From Gordonia sp. ABSL11-1 (lineage in GTDB: Bacteria > Actinomycetota > Actinomycetes > Mycobacteriales > Mycobacteriaceae): 64,000 bases of DNA. This document shows positions 42,266 to 53,060 of this stretch, one piece after another. Under the pieces are notes generated by a model. It did not search any database, had not been told where the DNA came from, and saw nothing but the letters and a program-made list of their open reading frames with translations. Within the stretch, counting starts at the first letter, position 1. Every line of letters begins with the position of its first letter. A program made the translations under genes and the position numbers. The DNA is taken from NCBI RefSeq assembly GCF_030315685.1, contig NZ_JASXSI010000023.1, positions 1 through 64,000 on the forward strand, in the 5' to 3' direction.

Positions 42266-43039
42266 TCAGCCGCCGGACCGCGCGGCGTCCGCGATCGACC
42301 GCGCCTCGGCAGCCCCGGCCTCGAGTGCCTCGCAGCACAGCACCACCCATCCGCCGACGCCGTCGGCGGAACCCTGCGAGAACTGCGCCGACAGCGCTCG
42401 GTACTCATCGACCCGTCGCATCCACGTCACCTCCGGGACGCCCAGGTTGTGCGGATCGAGACCGGACGCCGTACACACCAGCCTCGAGGCCGCCCGTGCG
42501 ATGACCCCGTTCGCCGTCGGGAACGCTTCCAGCCCGAGCAACTCCCCGTGGACCACGGCAGCCAGCACGGGGGCCGGCACCGCGGTGGAACCGGTGACGA
42601 GTTGACCGAGCAGACCCAGCCGCTCGGCCACCCCCGGGCGGTCACTGGGGCGGCCCAACTCGTCCGCGTCGTCGACGAGGTCGGCGGCCGCGAGCACGTG
42701 CAGCCGCGCGAAGGCCTGGGCGGGCGCACGACGGAAGACGCCGGTGATCTGCTCGAGCGCGTCACCATCGAGCGCCTGGGCCACCCGCATCGCACCCGAC
42801 AGGATCGGGTCGTCGAAGTCCCCATCGCGCCGGAGTTCGACGCTGCCTCCGTCGATGGCCGCCGACGACCGGCCCGCCCGCCACGAGGCCTCGGTCGCCG
42901 TCTTGTCCCATCCCCGGAGATTCGACGGGTGCCGATGGACGGCGCTCAGCGCGTCACGGGCGCGGTCGGCGGCCTCGCGGACACCGGGGAGATCCAGCAG
43001 CGGGGCGAGCGGATCAGACGCCGAGGGAACAGGGCTCAC
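42266..43039 (-). CDS. Conserved hypothetical protein (Rv3662c-like)
   Basis: 257 residues, mostly helical, without membrane segments or a signal peptide. Blocks such as PLLDLPGVREAADRARDALSAVHRHPSNLRGW, RAPAQAFARLHVLAAADLVDD, VVHGELLGLEAFPTANGVIARAASRLVCTASGLDPHNLGVPEVTW are conserved in the mycobacterial counterpart by position and feel. The LxAFPTANGVIARA element resembles the Fic-like motif HxFxxGNGR, but the catalytic His and Arg are not in place. Function unknown. GTG 43039 avoids an implausible basic extension. Confidence 0.75.
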   Translation of the reverse strand: MSPVPSASDPLAPLLDLPGVREAADRARDALSAVHRHPSNLRGWDKTATEASWRAGRSSAAIDGGSVELRRDGDFDDPILSGAMRVAQALDGDALEQITGVFRRAPAQAFARLHVLAAADLVDDADELGRPSDRPGVAERLGLLGQLVTGSTAVPAPVLAAVVHGELLGLEAFPTANGVIARAASRLVCTASGLDPHNLGVPEVTWMRRVDEYRALSAQFSQGSADGVGGWVVLCCEALEAGAAEARSIADAARSGG

Positions 43040-43226
43040 GACTCCCCACGATAATGAGGACACCGCTCGTCGTGTGCATCGGACCTTTCGTCGCGGATCC
43101 GCGGTGCTCGGACCGATCGGCACCTGCAACGGGGTTCCAACGTGACTACCCTCACAATGAGAACCCGGCATGTACGCACGTCACGGCACTAGATGTGTCC
43201 TCGATAGTGAAAGGCTCACTGAGAAG

Positions 43227-45179
<1,953 letters not shown>

Positions 45180-45214
45180 CCACCTCTCGTACCCAACTGA
45201 TCGCGATCGCCTCC

Positions 45215-45247
45215 TCGCCCCGTCCGGATCATTTCCGGGCGGGGCGA
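45215..45247. terminator. Terminator of acs
   Basis: Arms 45215-45228 and 45234-45247 pair at 13 of 14 positions around TCATT, 36 bases after the acs stop. GC-rich, with no U-run. Confidence 0.75.
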
Positions 45248-45320
45248 CGCGATTGTCGCGCCGATCCTTGACCTTCACACGGTGACAAGGTCTTCACTGG
45301 ATGGCGAGGAGGTGATCGCG

Positions 45321-46004
45321 ATGGATCACGCGATGCAGGACGATCGACAGGTACGACTGATCAGGGCGTTGTCGGCCCCGCAGTCGTCGACCCGGCTGCG
45401 GGCGGCGCTGGCCGCGGGAACCGAGCCCGACGACTCGTTCGTCGACGAGCTGGTGCGCCGGTGTGCTGTCGATCCGGACTTCTTCGTGCGCGACATGCTG
45501 ACCTGGGCGCTCACCCGGTGTCCGCGCGATGTGGCGGTGACACGGGTCGTCGGCGAACTCACGTCGTCGACTCCGCAGGCCCGCAGCCAGGCGTTGCACA
45601 CGTTGTCGAAGATCGGGGACCGATCCGTCTGGGCGATGATCACGCCGGACCTGCTGCACGACTCCGACGACGAGGTCGCACGCAGCGCGTGGCGGGCCGC
45701 GGTGATGCTGGTGCCGGATGACCAGATCAGTGGGTTGGCCGGTGAGCTGGTCGCCGAGCTCGGTCGCGGCGACCACGACCTTCAGCGCAGTCTGAGCCGC
45801 GCCCTGGTGTCGCTCGGTGAGTCGGCCATCCCCCTGCTGGCCTCGGCCCGGTCGCATCGGGATGAGTCGGTCCGCCGGCATGCGGCTGTGACAGAACACC
45901 TGATCGAGAATCCGGACAGCGACTTCGCGGACGCGGTGGATCACGCCCGACGGGTGTTGTCGCTGACGAACGCGCCGACGGTGGGTGTCGATGCTGATCG
46001 GTGA
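45321..46004 (+). CDS. HEAT-repeat protein
   Basis: 227 residues built of paired helices: SSTRLRAALAAG, DPDFFVRDMLTWALTRCP, TPQARSQALHTLSKIGDRSVWAMI, SDDEVARSAWRAAVMLVPD, HDLQRSLSRALVSLGESAIPLLASARSHRDESVRRHAAVTEHLIENPD. These are tandem HEAT/PBS-lyase-like repeats, a protein-binding scaffold. AGGAGG lies 9 bases before ATG 45321. The gene overlaps the start of a MerR-HEAT regulator, so the pair is co-translated. The partner is unknown. Confidence 0.8.
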   Translation: MDHAMQDDRQVRLIRALSAPQSSTRLRAALAAGTEPDDSFVDELVRRCAVDPDFFVRDMLTWALTRCPRDVAVTRVVGELTSSTPQARSQALHTLSKIGDRSVWAMITPDLLHDSDDEVARSAWRAAVMLVPDDQISGLAGELVAELGRGDHDLQRSLSRALVSLGESAIPLLASARSHRDESVRRHAAVTEHLIENPDSDFADAVDHARRVLSLTNAPTVGVDADR

Positions 46005-46989
46005 GGTGTCGGAGCGATCCGGGGTCAGCACCCGGATGCTCCGGCACTACGACCGGCTCGGGCTCGTGACGCCCGCCGGACGCACGTCCGGCGGGTACCG
46101 CGACTACTCGCCCGACGACATCACTCGTCTGTTCCGCGTCGAGGGACTCCGATCGCTCGGGTTGTCGCTGGCCGAGGTCAAGAGTGTTCTGGACACCCCC
46201 GGGCCAGCGGGACCGACCGAGTTGATCGGCGAGCTGGCCGACCAGTCGCGCCGACGACTCGCCCGCGAGCAGGAGCTGCTCACGCTGCTGCACCGGATCG
46301 AGGCGTCCACGCCGGCCGGCTGGGAGGACGTGCTGCGGTCGGTGCGGTTGATCCGCGACCTGGGGTCGGACTCCGCACCGACCCGGCACCGGGCCGCCCT
46401 CGCGGCGACGGGCGCACATCTGTCGTCCGAGGCCATCGCCGAAGCCGTGCTCACCGAATCGGATCTCAACGTGTCGGGCGCTCTCACGTGGGCGCTGGCG
46501 GAGACCGCCGGCGACGCCGGGACGGACGTCCTCGCCGCGGGACTGCGATCGTCGGACGCCGGAGTCCGTCGGCGCGCGGTGTCGGCGATCGCCGAGCTCT
46601 CCGGCCCCACGGTCGTCGACGATCTACGCCGGGCGTTGCACGACGACGACGCCACGGTCCGCAGCCGCGCGGTGCTGGCGCTCGGTGCGCGTGGCCACCG
46701 CGATATCGTCCCGGCACTGATCGATCTGGTCGTCGACGCGATCAACGACGTCGACGCCGCCGACCTGCTCCGGGACCTCGCACGGGATCCGCGTGATGCC
46801 GATCGGATAGCCGACGACCTCGACCGGCTGGTCCACGACACGACGATCCCGCCCGACGCCCGCAGTCGGGTGGCCCAGGCCCTCGTCGAACTGCCCGGTG
46901 AACGAGCCGTCGACGTGCTTGCGGGCCTCGTCGGCGACGAGAATCCGGCGGTGGCGGCCGTCGCGTCGATGCGGATGCGTAGGCGTTGA
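45991..46989 (+). CDS. MerR-family regulator fused to HEAT repeats
   Basis: 332 residues. The N-terminal MerR winged helix is MLIGEVSERSGVSTRMLRHYDRLGLVTPAGRTSGGYRDYSPDDITRLFRVEGLRSLGLSLAEVKSVL, followed by the dimerisation coiled coil to about residue 115. The remainder is not a classical ligand domain but a HEAT array: SDAGVRRRAVSAIAELSGPTVVDDLRRALHDDDATVRSRAVLALGARGHRDIVPALIDL and further repeats. It overlaps the preceding HEAT-repeat gene by 14 bases, implying that the two work together, possibly with the HEAT parts interacting. Confidence 0.85.
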   Translation: MLIGEVSERSGVSTRMLRHYDRLGLVTPAGRTSGGYRDYSPDDITRLFRVEGLRSLGLSLAEVKSVLDTPGPAGPTELIGELADQSRRRLAREQELLTLLHRIEASTPAGWEDVLRSVRLIRDLGSDSAPTRHRAALAATGAHLSSEAIAEAVLTESDLNVSGALTWALAETAGDAGTDVLAAGLRSSDAGVRRRAVSAIAELSGPTVVDDLRRALHDDDATVRSRAVLALGARGHRDIVPALIDLVVDAINDVDAADLLRDLARDPRDADRIADDLDRLVHDTTIPPDARSRVAQALVELPGERAVDVLAGLVGDENPAVAAVASMRMRRR

Positions 46990-47106
46990 GCTGGTGGCGC
47001 CGCCCCGGACGCGAGTGAGATGCCGCGCCCGCGACCCGGGTCGCCCGCGCCCCGATGCCCGGTCGCATGGCAACATAAGCCGGAGACCCGAGCTACGGAG
47101 GATGCA

Positions 47107-47646
47107 GTGAGCCGCAACGAGCACGGCCAGACCACGCAGGACACCGGATCTGTCCCGTCCATCCCGCTGTCGGACCCGACGCTCGGCCGCGACGGCGAGC
47201 CGACGATCGGCAACCTGGTGAAGGACGCCACCGCGAGCGTGTCGACGCTGTTCCGGTCGGAGGTCGCGCTGGCCAAGGCCGAGCTCGTCGGAGAGGCGAA
47301 GAAGGCCGGCGCCGGTACCGGCCTGCTGGTCGTCGCCGGCGTGATGGCGCTCTACTCGAGCTTCTTCTTTTTCTTCTTCCTGGCGGAACTGCTCGACAAC
47401 TGGATGCCGCGCTGGCTGGCGTTCCTGATCGTGTTCCTGATCCTGGTGCTGATCACCGTGATCATGGCGTTCGTCGGGTACGTCCTGTTCCGCAAGGTCC
47501 GCGGACCCAAGAAGACCATCGAGTCCGTGCGCGAGGTGCCGACCGTCCTGCCCGGAAAGCACGACGCTGCCGGTGACCCGCTGTCGCGCCCCCGCGCCGG
47601 CGACCATCCCGAACTGCCCCGAGCGCACGACCCCGCGCGGGGCTGA
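47107..47646 (+). CDS. Phage-holin-like membrane protein (DUF1469, Rv3669-like)
   Basis: 179 residues. An N-terminal amphipathic region, TIGNLVKDATASVSTLFRSEVALAKAELVGEAKKAG, is followed by two membrane helices (TGLLVVAGVMALYSSFFFFFFLAELL and LAFLIVFLILVLITVIMAFVGYVLF) and a charged tail. The family is called phage-holin-like but is chromosomal and widespread in actinobacteria; its role is unclear. GTG 47107 with CGGAGGATGCA upstream. Four bases precede the ephE start. Confidence 0.85.
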   Translation: MSRNEHGQTTQDTGSVPSIPLSDPTLGRDGEPTIGNLVKDATASVSTLFRSEVALAKAELVGEAKKAGAGTGLLVVAGVMALYSSFFFFFFLAELLDNWMPRWLAFLIVFLILVLITVIMAFVGYVLFRKVRGPKKTIESVREVPTVLPGKHDAAGDPLSRPRAGDHPELPRAHDPARG

Positions 47647-47649
47647 GTC

Positions 47650-48594
47650 TTGTCGGTCCCGCCCGACCCGTCGATCGTCCGGGTCCCCGGAGACTGGCAC
47701 CATTTCGACGTCCGCGCGAACGGCGTCCGGTTCCATGCCGTCGAGGCCGACGGCCGGTGGTCGGCGGATCGTCCACTCGTGTTGCTGCTACACGGCTTCG
47801 GTGAGTTCTGGTGGAGCTGGCGACATCAGATCACCGCACTGGCGGAGGCGGGATACCGGGCCGTCGCCGTCGACCTGCGTGGCTACGGCGACACCGACAA
47901 ACCGCCTCGCGGCTACGACGGTTGGACACTGACCGGCGACACCAACGGACTCGTCCGCTCCCTCGGCCACACGGACGCGACACTCGTCGGTCACGCCGAC
48001 GGCGGGCTGGTCTGCTGGGCGACGGCCACCCTGCACCCGCGCGTGGTCAACCGCATAGCCGTCGTCGCATCGCCGCATCCACGCGCACTGCGTCGCGAGG
48101 TCATCCGCAACCGACGACAGCGGTCGGCGTTCCTCACCGGTTTCCTCCGCAATCAGCTCCCCCGCGTCGGTGAGCGCCACCTGACCCGACGCGACGGAGC
48201 ATTCATCGAGGAGTTCTTCGCCGAGCGCGCATCCAACGGCTGGCAGGACACCGACGACTACACCGAGACCATCCGGCGCAATCGCGAAGCGGTCCAGATC
48301 CCGTATGTCGCGCACTGCAGCCTCGAGTACCAACGCTGGGCGTTCCGCTCCCAGTTCCGCCCCGACGGTGTGCGATTCATGGACCTCATGAACCAGCGGC
48401 TGCACATCCCCGTCCTGGCGCTGCGCGGCCGCGAGGACCCGTACATCCTCGACCACCTGATGGCGGCCAGCCAGCGATGGGCCGCGCACATGGATTACCG
48501 GCAGGTCGACGGCAGCGGGCACTTCGCCCACCAGGAGCAGCCTGGCCAGGTCACCGACCATCTCGTCGAACTACTTGCCCGCGAACCCTTCTGA
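47650..48594 (+). CDS. ephE: Epoxide-hydrolase-type alpha/beta hydrolase
   Basis: 314 residues. LLLHGFGEFWWSWRHQI (oxyanion), AVDLRGYGDTDKPPRGYDGW, nucleophile elbow VGHADGGLV with Asp instead of Ser as in epoxide hydrolases, cap-domain tyrosines, ALRGREDPYI and the catalytic His in GSGHFAHQEQP. Equivalent to Rv3670. The start is uncertain: TTG 47650, directly after the holin-like stop, gives MSVPPDPSIVRVPGDWHHFDV. Probably co-transcribed with the preceding gene. Confidence 0.87.
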   Translation: MSVPPDPSIVRVPGDWHHFDVRANGVRFHAVEADGRWSADRPLVLLLHGFGEFWWSWRHQITALAEAGYRAVAVDLRGYGDTDKPPRGYDGWTLTGDTNGLVRSLGHTDATLVGHADGGLVCWATATLHPRVVNRIAVVASPHPRALRREVIRNRRQRSAFLTGFLRNQLPRVGERHLTRRDGAFIEEFFAERASNGWQDTDDYTETIRRNREAVQIPYVAHCSLEYQRWAFRSQFRPDGVRFMDLMNQRLHIPVLALRGREDPYILDHLMAASQRWAAHMDYRQVDGSGHFAHQEQPGQVTDHLVELLAREPF

Positions 48595-48628
48595 GGCCGC
48601 ACCTGCCGCCGGAAGCATCCGCCACTTC

Positions 48629-48855
48629 GCCGACCGTGCCCTGTTTTTCGCCGATCGTGCCCTGGATTCCATCGATCGGGTCCGATGCCGGCATGATCGG
48701 GAATGTCGCGTACGGCGGGCGGGTCGGTGTGGGCACAATCGGCAGAATTCTGGGCACGGTCGGCGGGGTCCGGGGCCCCGATCGGCGGGATTCTGGGCAC
48801 GGTCGGCGCGATTCTGGGCACGATCGGCGCGATTCTGGGCACGATCGGCGAGGGT
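48629..48855. repeat. 21-base repeat array between ephE and marP
   Basis: Six forward copies of GGGCAC(A/G)(A/G)TCGGC start at 48731, 48752, 48773 (degenerate), 48795, 48816 and 48837, each followed by spacer bases resembling GCGATTCT. Two inverted copies (GCCGACCGTGCCC at 48629, GCCGATCGTGCCC at 48650) have the same 21-base period. The whole can fold into alternative long hairpins. It fills the gap between two convergent genes and reaches the marP stop codon, so it may be the terminator. Confidence 0.88.
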
Positions 48856-50054
48856 CAGGCGTGCACGCAGGCCTGCGTGCTCACCCGCGCCGAGCGCCCC
48901 TCCGAATCGGTGAAGTTGCTCTGCACCTGCTTGGCGGTCAACACGAATCCGGTCTGGTCGGTGGTGTCCTCGGCGGCACCGAACACCACGCCGAGCACCT
49001 CGCCGTCGGCGTTGATCATCGGGCCACCGGAGTTGCCCTGGCGGATCTGGCCGCGCACGGTATACACCTCACGCAAGATGCGTCCGGCGCGATAGATGTC
49101 CGGCCCGGACAGGTTGATCACGTCGCGGACGCGGACGGCGTTCACCGTGAACGGACCGGCTTCCGGATAGCCGAGCACGATCGCATCGTCTCCGGTGCGG
49201 GCCTCGCGGTCGGCGAACGGCAGTGCGGGCGCGGTCAATCCGGGGACGTCGAGGACCGCGATGTCGTTGCTGCTGTCGAACAGCACCACCCGCGCGGGCA
49301 GTTGCTGACCGTTCGGCGACGTCGCGGTCAGCCGACGGGTACCGGCCACCACGTGAGCATTGGTCATGACCCGCTCGGGCGACACGACGAATCCACTGCC
49401 CTCGAGAGCTTGCCGACAACTCGGCGCGTTGCCCTCGATCTTGATGATGCTCGGCCGCACCTGGTCGACGACGGGCAGCGTGAGCAAGGCCTGGTCGGGC
49501 GGTCCGACGTTCGCGACCGGGGTGCGGCCGAACGGACCGATGACCTGCGGCAGACCCGTGTTGTCGAGGAGCGCGCTGAAATCCTTGGGCAGATCGCGTA
49601 ACCATTGCGGCGCAAGGACGTCGACGCCGCCGAGTACCTTCGAGCCGCGGACAGCGGTGGACACCTGGGTCTCGGCCGAACTGCTCAGCGGGATGGCCAG
49701 CAGCCATGCGGCCACCAGCACCGCGATCACCTGCAGCACCGAACCGATGACGCTGTCGATGCGGCGCACGCCCCGCGAACGGATTCCGCTGCGTGCGGCG
49801 CGGCCCAGGACCATGCCCGACACCTCGCCGACGATGATCAGACCGACGAGCAGGATCACCCCGACGAGCAGCCGCACCGTGCGGTCGTCGAAGTTCGAGA
49901 TGACGTGCGGTGCAAGCAGAATCCCGGCGACGGCACCCAGGATCACGCCGAGAAACGCCAGGGCCGACGCGACGGCGCCCTGCCGGAATCCGCTGGCGGC
50001 CGCGAGTAACGCGATCACGAGAACGATGAGGTCCACCCATGCGGACCCGCTCAT
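48855..50054 (-). CDS. marP: Membrane-anchored serine protease
   Basis: 399 residues, homologue of the acid-resistance protease MarP (Rv3671c). Four membrane helices lie in residues 1-125 (CvpA-like: WVDLIVLVIALLAAASGFRQGAV ...). The periplasmic chymotrypsin-like domain has the triad in VMTNAHVVAG (His), DSSNDIAVLDV (Asp) and IRQGNSGGPM (Ser). Two cysteines, APSCRQ and TQACVHA, match the disulfide of MarP. The start overlaps the NUDIX stop by four bases, making it the last gene of the nth operon. Needed for pH homeostasis in mycobacteria. Confidence 0.95.
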   Translation of the reverse strand: MSGSAWVDLIVLVIALLAAASGFRQGAVASALAFLGVILGAVAGILLAPHVISNFDDRTVRLLVGVILLVGLIIVGEVSGMVLGRAARSGIRSRGVRRIDSVIGSVLQVIAVLVAAWLLAIPLSSSAETQVSTAVRGSKVLGGVDVLAPQWLRDLPKDFSALLDNTGLPQVIGPFGRTPVANVGPPDQALLTLPVVDQVRPSIIKIEGNAPSCRQALEGSGFVVSPERVMTNAHVVAGTRRLTATSPNGQQLPARVVLFDSSNDIAVLDVPGLTAPALPFADREARTGDDAIVLGYPEAGPFTVNAVRVRDVINLSGPDIYRAGRILREVYTVRGQIRQGNSGGPMINADGEVLGVVFGAAEDTTDQTGFVLTAKQVQSNFTDSEGRSARVSTQACVHA

Positions 50055-50899
50055 CGACGACCGCCCCGGCGCTCGTCGTCGAGCAGCTCCTGCCGCATCG
50101 GGTCCGACAACACCGACGCCTCGCCGACGATCTGCGCGCTGCCGGCGGCCTCGATCGCCTCGTCGAGCGGGCGGACGTCATCACGATCCCAGGGCACGTC
50201 CCACCCCGCCACCTCACTGATCGCCGCGATGAGCCCACCGGTGAATCCCCACACCAGAAGCCCGTCGACCATGAAGGCAGGACCGCGATAGGCGCGCGCG
50301 CCCAGCACTTTTCGTTCCACCTGGAATCGACTGGCCGGCGACAGCAGCTCACGGAGATTGACCCGGGCGACCCGGGCCGTCTCCGCGGTGTCGATCACCC
50401 GGACATCGCCGGGTCGGCTCCAGTGTGCGAGGACGGGTGTGACGTCGAAACCGGACACCGGCACCGGGAACGACGGGAGGTTGGCGACGATGTCGACACC
50501 GTCGGCGACGAGGCCGGTCTCCTCCTGCGCCTCACGCAGCGCGGTTCCGACCGGGAAGTCGTCGCCGGGGTCGACGGCGCCACCGGGGAAGGCGACCTGC
50601 CCGCTGTGTTGGCGCAGGGTGGGCGCGCGCTCGGTGAGCAGCACCTCGGCATCGGCGGGGAGACCGCCGGGGTGATCGGCGGCGCCGTCCCAGCTGCCGG
50701 AGAGCAGCACCAGGACCGCTGCATCACGGCGGTTGCGCCCGAGCATCGACGCCCAGCGGGTCCGGTCGCCGCCACGATTCATCACCGAGTCCGTGACCGC
50801 CGTGACATCGATGATCAGCCGTCGCATCCAGGGCGGGATCTGCTCGGTCGGCACGACTGGTCCCGACGACCGCGCTCCCGACGATGAGCCACCAGTCAT
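50051..50899 (-). CDS. NUDIX hydrolase, CoA-pyrophosphatase-like
   Basis: 282 residues. The Nudix box is GGAVDPGDDFPVGTALREAQEETGL, preceded by RQHSGQVAFPGG, the LLTxRxxxLRxHxGqVAFPGG pattern of CoA pyrophosphatases (NudL-like). It would cleave CoA or acyl-CoA to 3',5'-ADP and phosphopantetheine. ATG 50899 overlaps the thioredoxin-like stop by four bases. Equivalent to Rv3672c. Confidence 0.9.
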   Translation of the reverse strand: MTGGSSSGARSSGPVVPTEQIPPWMRRLIIDVTAVTDSVMNRGGDRTRWASMLGRNRRDAAVLVLLSGSWDGAADHPGGLPADAEVLLTERAPTLRQHSGQVAFPGGAVDPGDDFPVGTALREAQEETGLVADGVDIVANLPSFPVPVSGFDVTPVLAHWSRPGDVRVIDTAETARVARVNLRELLSPASRFQVERKVLGARAYRGPAFMVDGLLVWGFTGGLIAAISEVAGWDVPWDRDDVRPLDEAIEAAGSAQIVGEASVLSDPMRQELLDDERRGGRR

Positions 50900-51657
50900 G
50901 TCGTCACCCCCAGATACTGCTGCACCGCATCGGCGATCTGGTCGGGGTTCTCGAACACCTGAGGCAGCACCTCGGCAACTGTGCCATCCGGTTGCACCAG
51001 GATCGTCGACGGGAACACCCGCGGCGCGCCCAGCGCGGCCGCGATCCTCGCATCCGTGTCCATCACGACAGGTAGATGCACCCCGGTCTCGGTGAGGAAT
51101 TTCAGCGCCAGATACGGGTTCTGGGCCCCCTCCTGCGCGTGAACCGTCAGCACTGAGACCTGATCGCCGGCGCGGTCCGCGTACGCAGCGAGTTCAGGCA
51201 GCTCCCGACGACACGGCAGACACCAGACGGCCCACATGTTCACGAGCAACGGCTTGCCGGCGGTACCGGCACCGACGCCGTAGGACCGGCCGTCGGCCAG
51301 GCACGGCGCGCTGACGCCCGCGAGGACCGAGCCCTCGCCGACCGGGAGCCCGGTCGTCGGGCACGGTGCGAGCGCGGCCTCGGTCCGTGCCTGCGCGAGT
51401 TGGGCGTCGTCGACCTGTGCGTCGGTGGCCCGCGCGCCGGACGCCGTCGGCAATGCTCCTGATCCGGGCCCCGCGCCGTCGTCGCGCGGCCAGATCGCGA
51501 CGATCAGCGCGATCATCACGACGATGAAGACGACGGTCCAGCGGGCCGCCGCCGGGAACCGACGGCGCGGGCGGCCCAGCCGCGCGGTCGTCTCGGGTGG
51601 GTCGGGTTCCGACGCCGGATCGGTGGGATCGGGATCGGTGGTGGGGGTCTGGTTCAC
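50896..51657 (-). CDS. Membrane-anchored TlpA/thioredoxin-like protein
   Basis: 253 residues. A proline-rich cytosolic start is followed by a single anchor ([18 protein letters not shown], about residues 40-57) and an extracytoplasmic thioredoxin fold with the redox motif [17 protein letters not shown]. The cis-Pro loop is [13 protein letters not shown]. An additional Cys pair (APCPTTGL and SAPCLADG) may form a structural disulfide. GTG 51657 overlaps the nth stop (GTGA). Equivalent to Rv3673c. It may reduce or form disulfides in envelope proteins such as MarP. Confidence 0.9.
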   Translation of the reverse strand: MNQTPTTDPDPTDPASEPDPPETTARLGRPRRRFPAAARWTVVFIVVMIALIVAIWPRDDGAGPGSGALPTASGARATDAQVDDAQLAQARTEAALAPCPTTGLPVGEGSVLAGVSAPCLADGRSYGVGAGTAGKPLLVNMWAVWCLPCRRELPELAAYADRAGDQVSVLTVHAQEGAQNPYLALKFLTETGVHLPVVMDTDARIAAALGAPRVFPSTILVQPDGTVAEVLPQVFENPDQIADAVQQYLGVTT

Positions 51658-52445
51658 TGCGCCGACAGTCCGGCCAGATCCAACAGGTGTTCGGTCTCCG
51701 GGCCCTTCACCAGCCGGGCGGCCTCCGTCTTGTCCATCGGACCGGTCCCGGCGGCGGGGCAGTCCTTGGCGAGGATGCACACCCCGCAGGCCGGTTTGCG
51801 CGCGTGGCACACCCGGCGTCCGTGGAAGATCACCCGGTGCGACAGGTCGGTCCACTCCTTGCGCTCGATCAGCTCACCGACGGCGTGCTCGATCTTGACC
51901 GGATCGGTCTCCGTGGTCCATCCCCAGCGCTGGACCAGTCGGGCGAAGTGGGTGTCGACGGTGATCCCGGGCACCCCGAACGCGTTGCCGAGCACGACGT
52001 TGGCCGTCTTGCGACCGAAGCCCGGCAGTGTGACGAGTTCCTTCAGCGTGCTCGGCACCTCGCCGTCGAACCGTTCGACCAACGCCTGTCCGAGCCCGAT
52101 GATCGAGTTCGCCTTGTTCCGGTAGAAGCCGGTGGTGCGGATCATCTCCTCGAGTTCCGTGCGGTCGGCCTCGGCGTAGGACTGTGCGGTGGGGTACTTC
52201 GCGAACAATGCCGGGGTCACCATGTTGACCCGGACGTCGGTGCACTGGGCGGACAGGATCGTGGCGACCGACAACTCGAGCGGCGTGGTGAAGTCGAGCT
52301 CGCAGTAGACGTGCGGGAAGGCGACCTGCAGGGCCCGGTTCATCCGTCGGGCGCGACGGACCAGACCGAGCGGTGTCTCGGGCGCCCTGGATCGACGGGG
52401 ACGGGCCGGGGTCACGGAGGCGTCCGGGGTCTTGCGTGCACTCAC
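51654..52445 (-). CDS. nth: Endonuclease III
   Basis: 263 residues; bifunctional DNA glycosylase/AP lyase for oxidised pyrimidines. The helix-hairpin-helix is [21 protein letters not shown] with the catalytic Lys, the catalytic Asp is in [14 protein letters not shown], and the four-cysteine [4Fe-4S] cluster is C-x6-C-x2-C-x5-C ([17 protein letters not shown]). GTG 52445 ([10 protein letters not shown]) gives a basic N-terminal extension; later starts are possible. First gene of the nth-TlpA-NUDIX-marP operon. Confidence 0.95.
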   Translation of the reverse strand: MSARKTPDASVTPARPRRSRAPETPLGLVRRARRMNRALQVAFPHVYCELDFTTPLELSVATILSAQCTDVRVNMVTPALFAKYPTAQSYAEADRTELEEMIRTTGFYRNKANSIIGLGQALVERFDGEVPSTLKELVTLPGFGRKTANVVLGNAFGVPGITVDTHFARLVQRWGWTTETDPVKIEHAVGELIERKEWTDLSHRVIFHGRRVCHARKPACGVCILAKDCPAAGTGPMDKTEAARLVKGPETEHLLDLAGLSAQ

Positions 52446-52602
52446 CTGATTCAGGTTAGCCAGATCGCCGACAACGGACTCGCGGACCGTGTCCGACTCC
52501 CGGATTTCGTTGTCGCCGGGTAGGCGACGCATTGGTAACAAGTGGGTGAAGGCGGCCACTCGGGTTGGCGGGAGGGAGATCGGATTGTGTTTACTGTTCC
52601 CC

Positions 52603-52875
52603 ATGCAAGGTCTCGCCGCGCTGCTCTTCCCGGCTGTCCTGATGCTTTTCGCTCTTGCCATGGAAAAGGTTCAGACCAGGATCGATCGTCTCGCGGTTTC
52701 CCGCGATCACGTCGAGGAGTTCCTCGAATCGGCAGACGCCGACCAGGTGGACACGCTGGCCAAGGAGGGTTTCCCGGCCGCGCTCGACGAGTTCCGCAGC
52801 CGCCGCACGAAAGGTGAGCCCGCCGCCGCGGGTACCGAGGCCACCCTGCGGACATCTCCGCAGCGGGCCAGCTGA
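52603..52875 (+). CDS. Small membrane protein (Rv3675-like)
   Basis: 90 residues. One N-terminal membrane segment, [21 protein letters not shown], then a charged cytosolic helix ([34 protein letters not shown]) and a disordered tail. Conserved in position between nth and crp in mycobacteria. Function unknown. ATG 52603. Confidence 0.8.
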   Translation: MQGLAALLFPAVLMLFALAMEKVQTRIDRLAVSRDHVEEFLESADADQVDTLAKEGFPAALDEFRSRRTKGEPAAAGTEATLRTSPQRAS

Positions 52876-53060
52876 ACCGGCGGATCCACCACCAGAGGAG
52901 TTGCGCGACTCGCCGCAATGGTGCGGCCAGTGACCCATTCAACACTTATGCTTGGGCTGCGGGTAGCGTTGCACGAGGCAACACTGCAGCCGGCGGCACG
53001 TGCGGAATCCTGGTGTGCGGTTGTCATGCGAGTGTGATCAGGACGAGAAAGGTTCCTTAG

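Noticed and set aside
42057-42605. Plus-strand open frames through the 41.7-42.6 kb interval
   Set aside because: They are Arg/Pro-rich, cross from the non-coding gap into the antisense of the Rv3662c-like gene, and have no family match.
43206-43220. AGTGAAAGGCTCACT upstream of acs as a CRP/GlxR site
   Set aside because: Half-sites match, but the spacing is five bases instead of six, so it does not fit the CRP consensus.
52933-52948. AGTGACCCATTCAACA upstream of crp as an autoregulatory site
   Set aside because: Only 7 of 10 defined positions match; too weak to claim.
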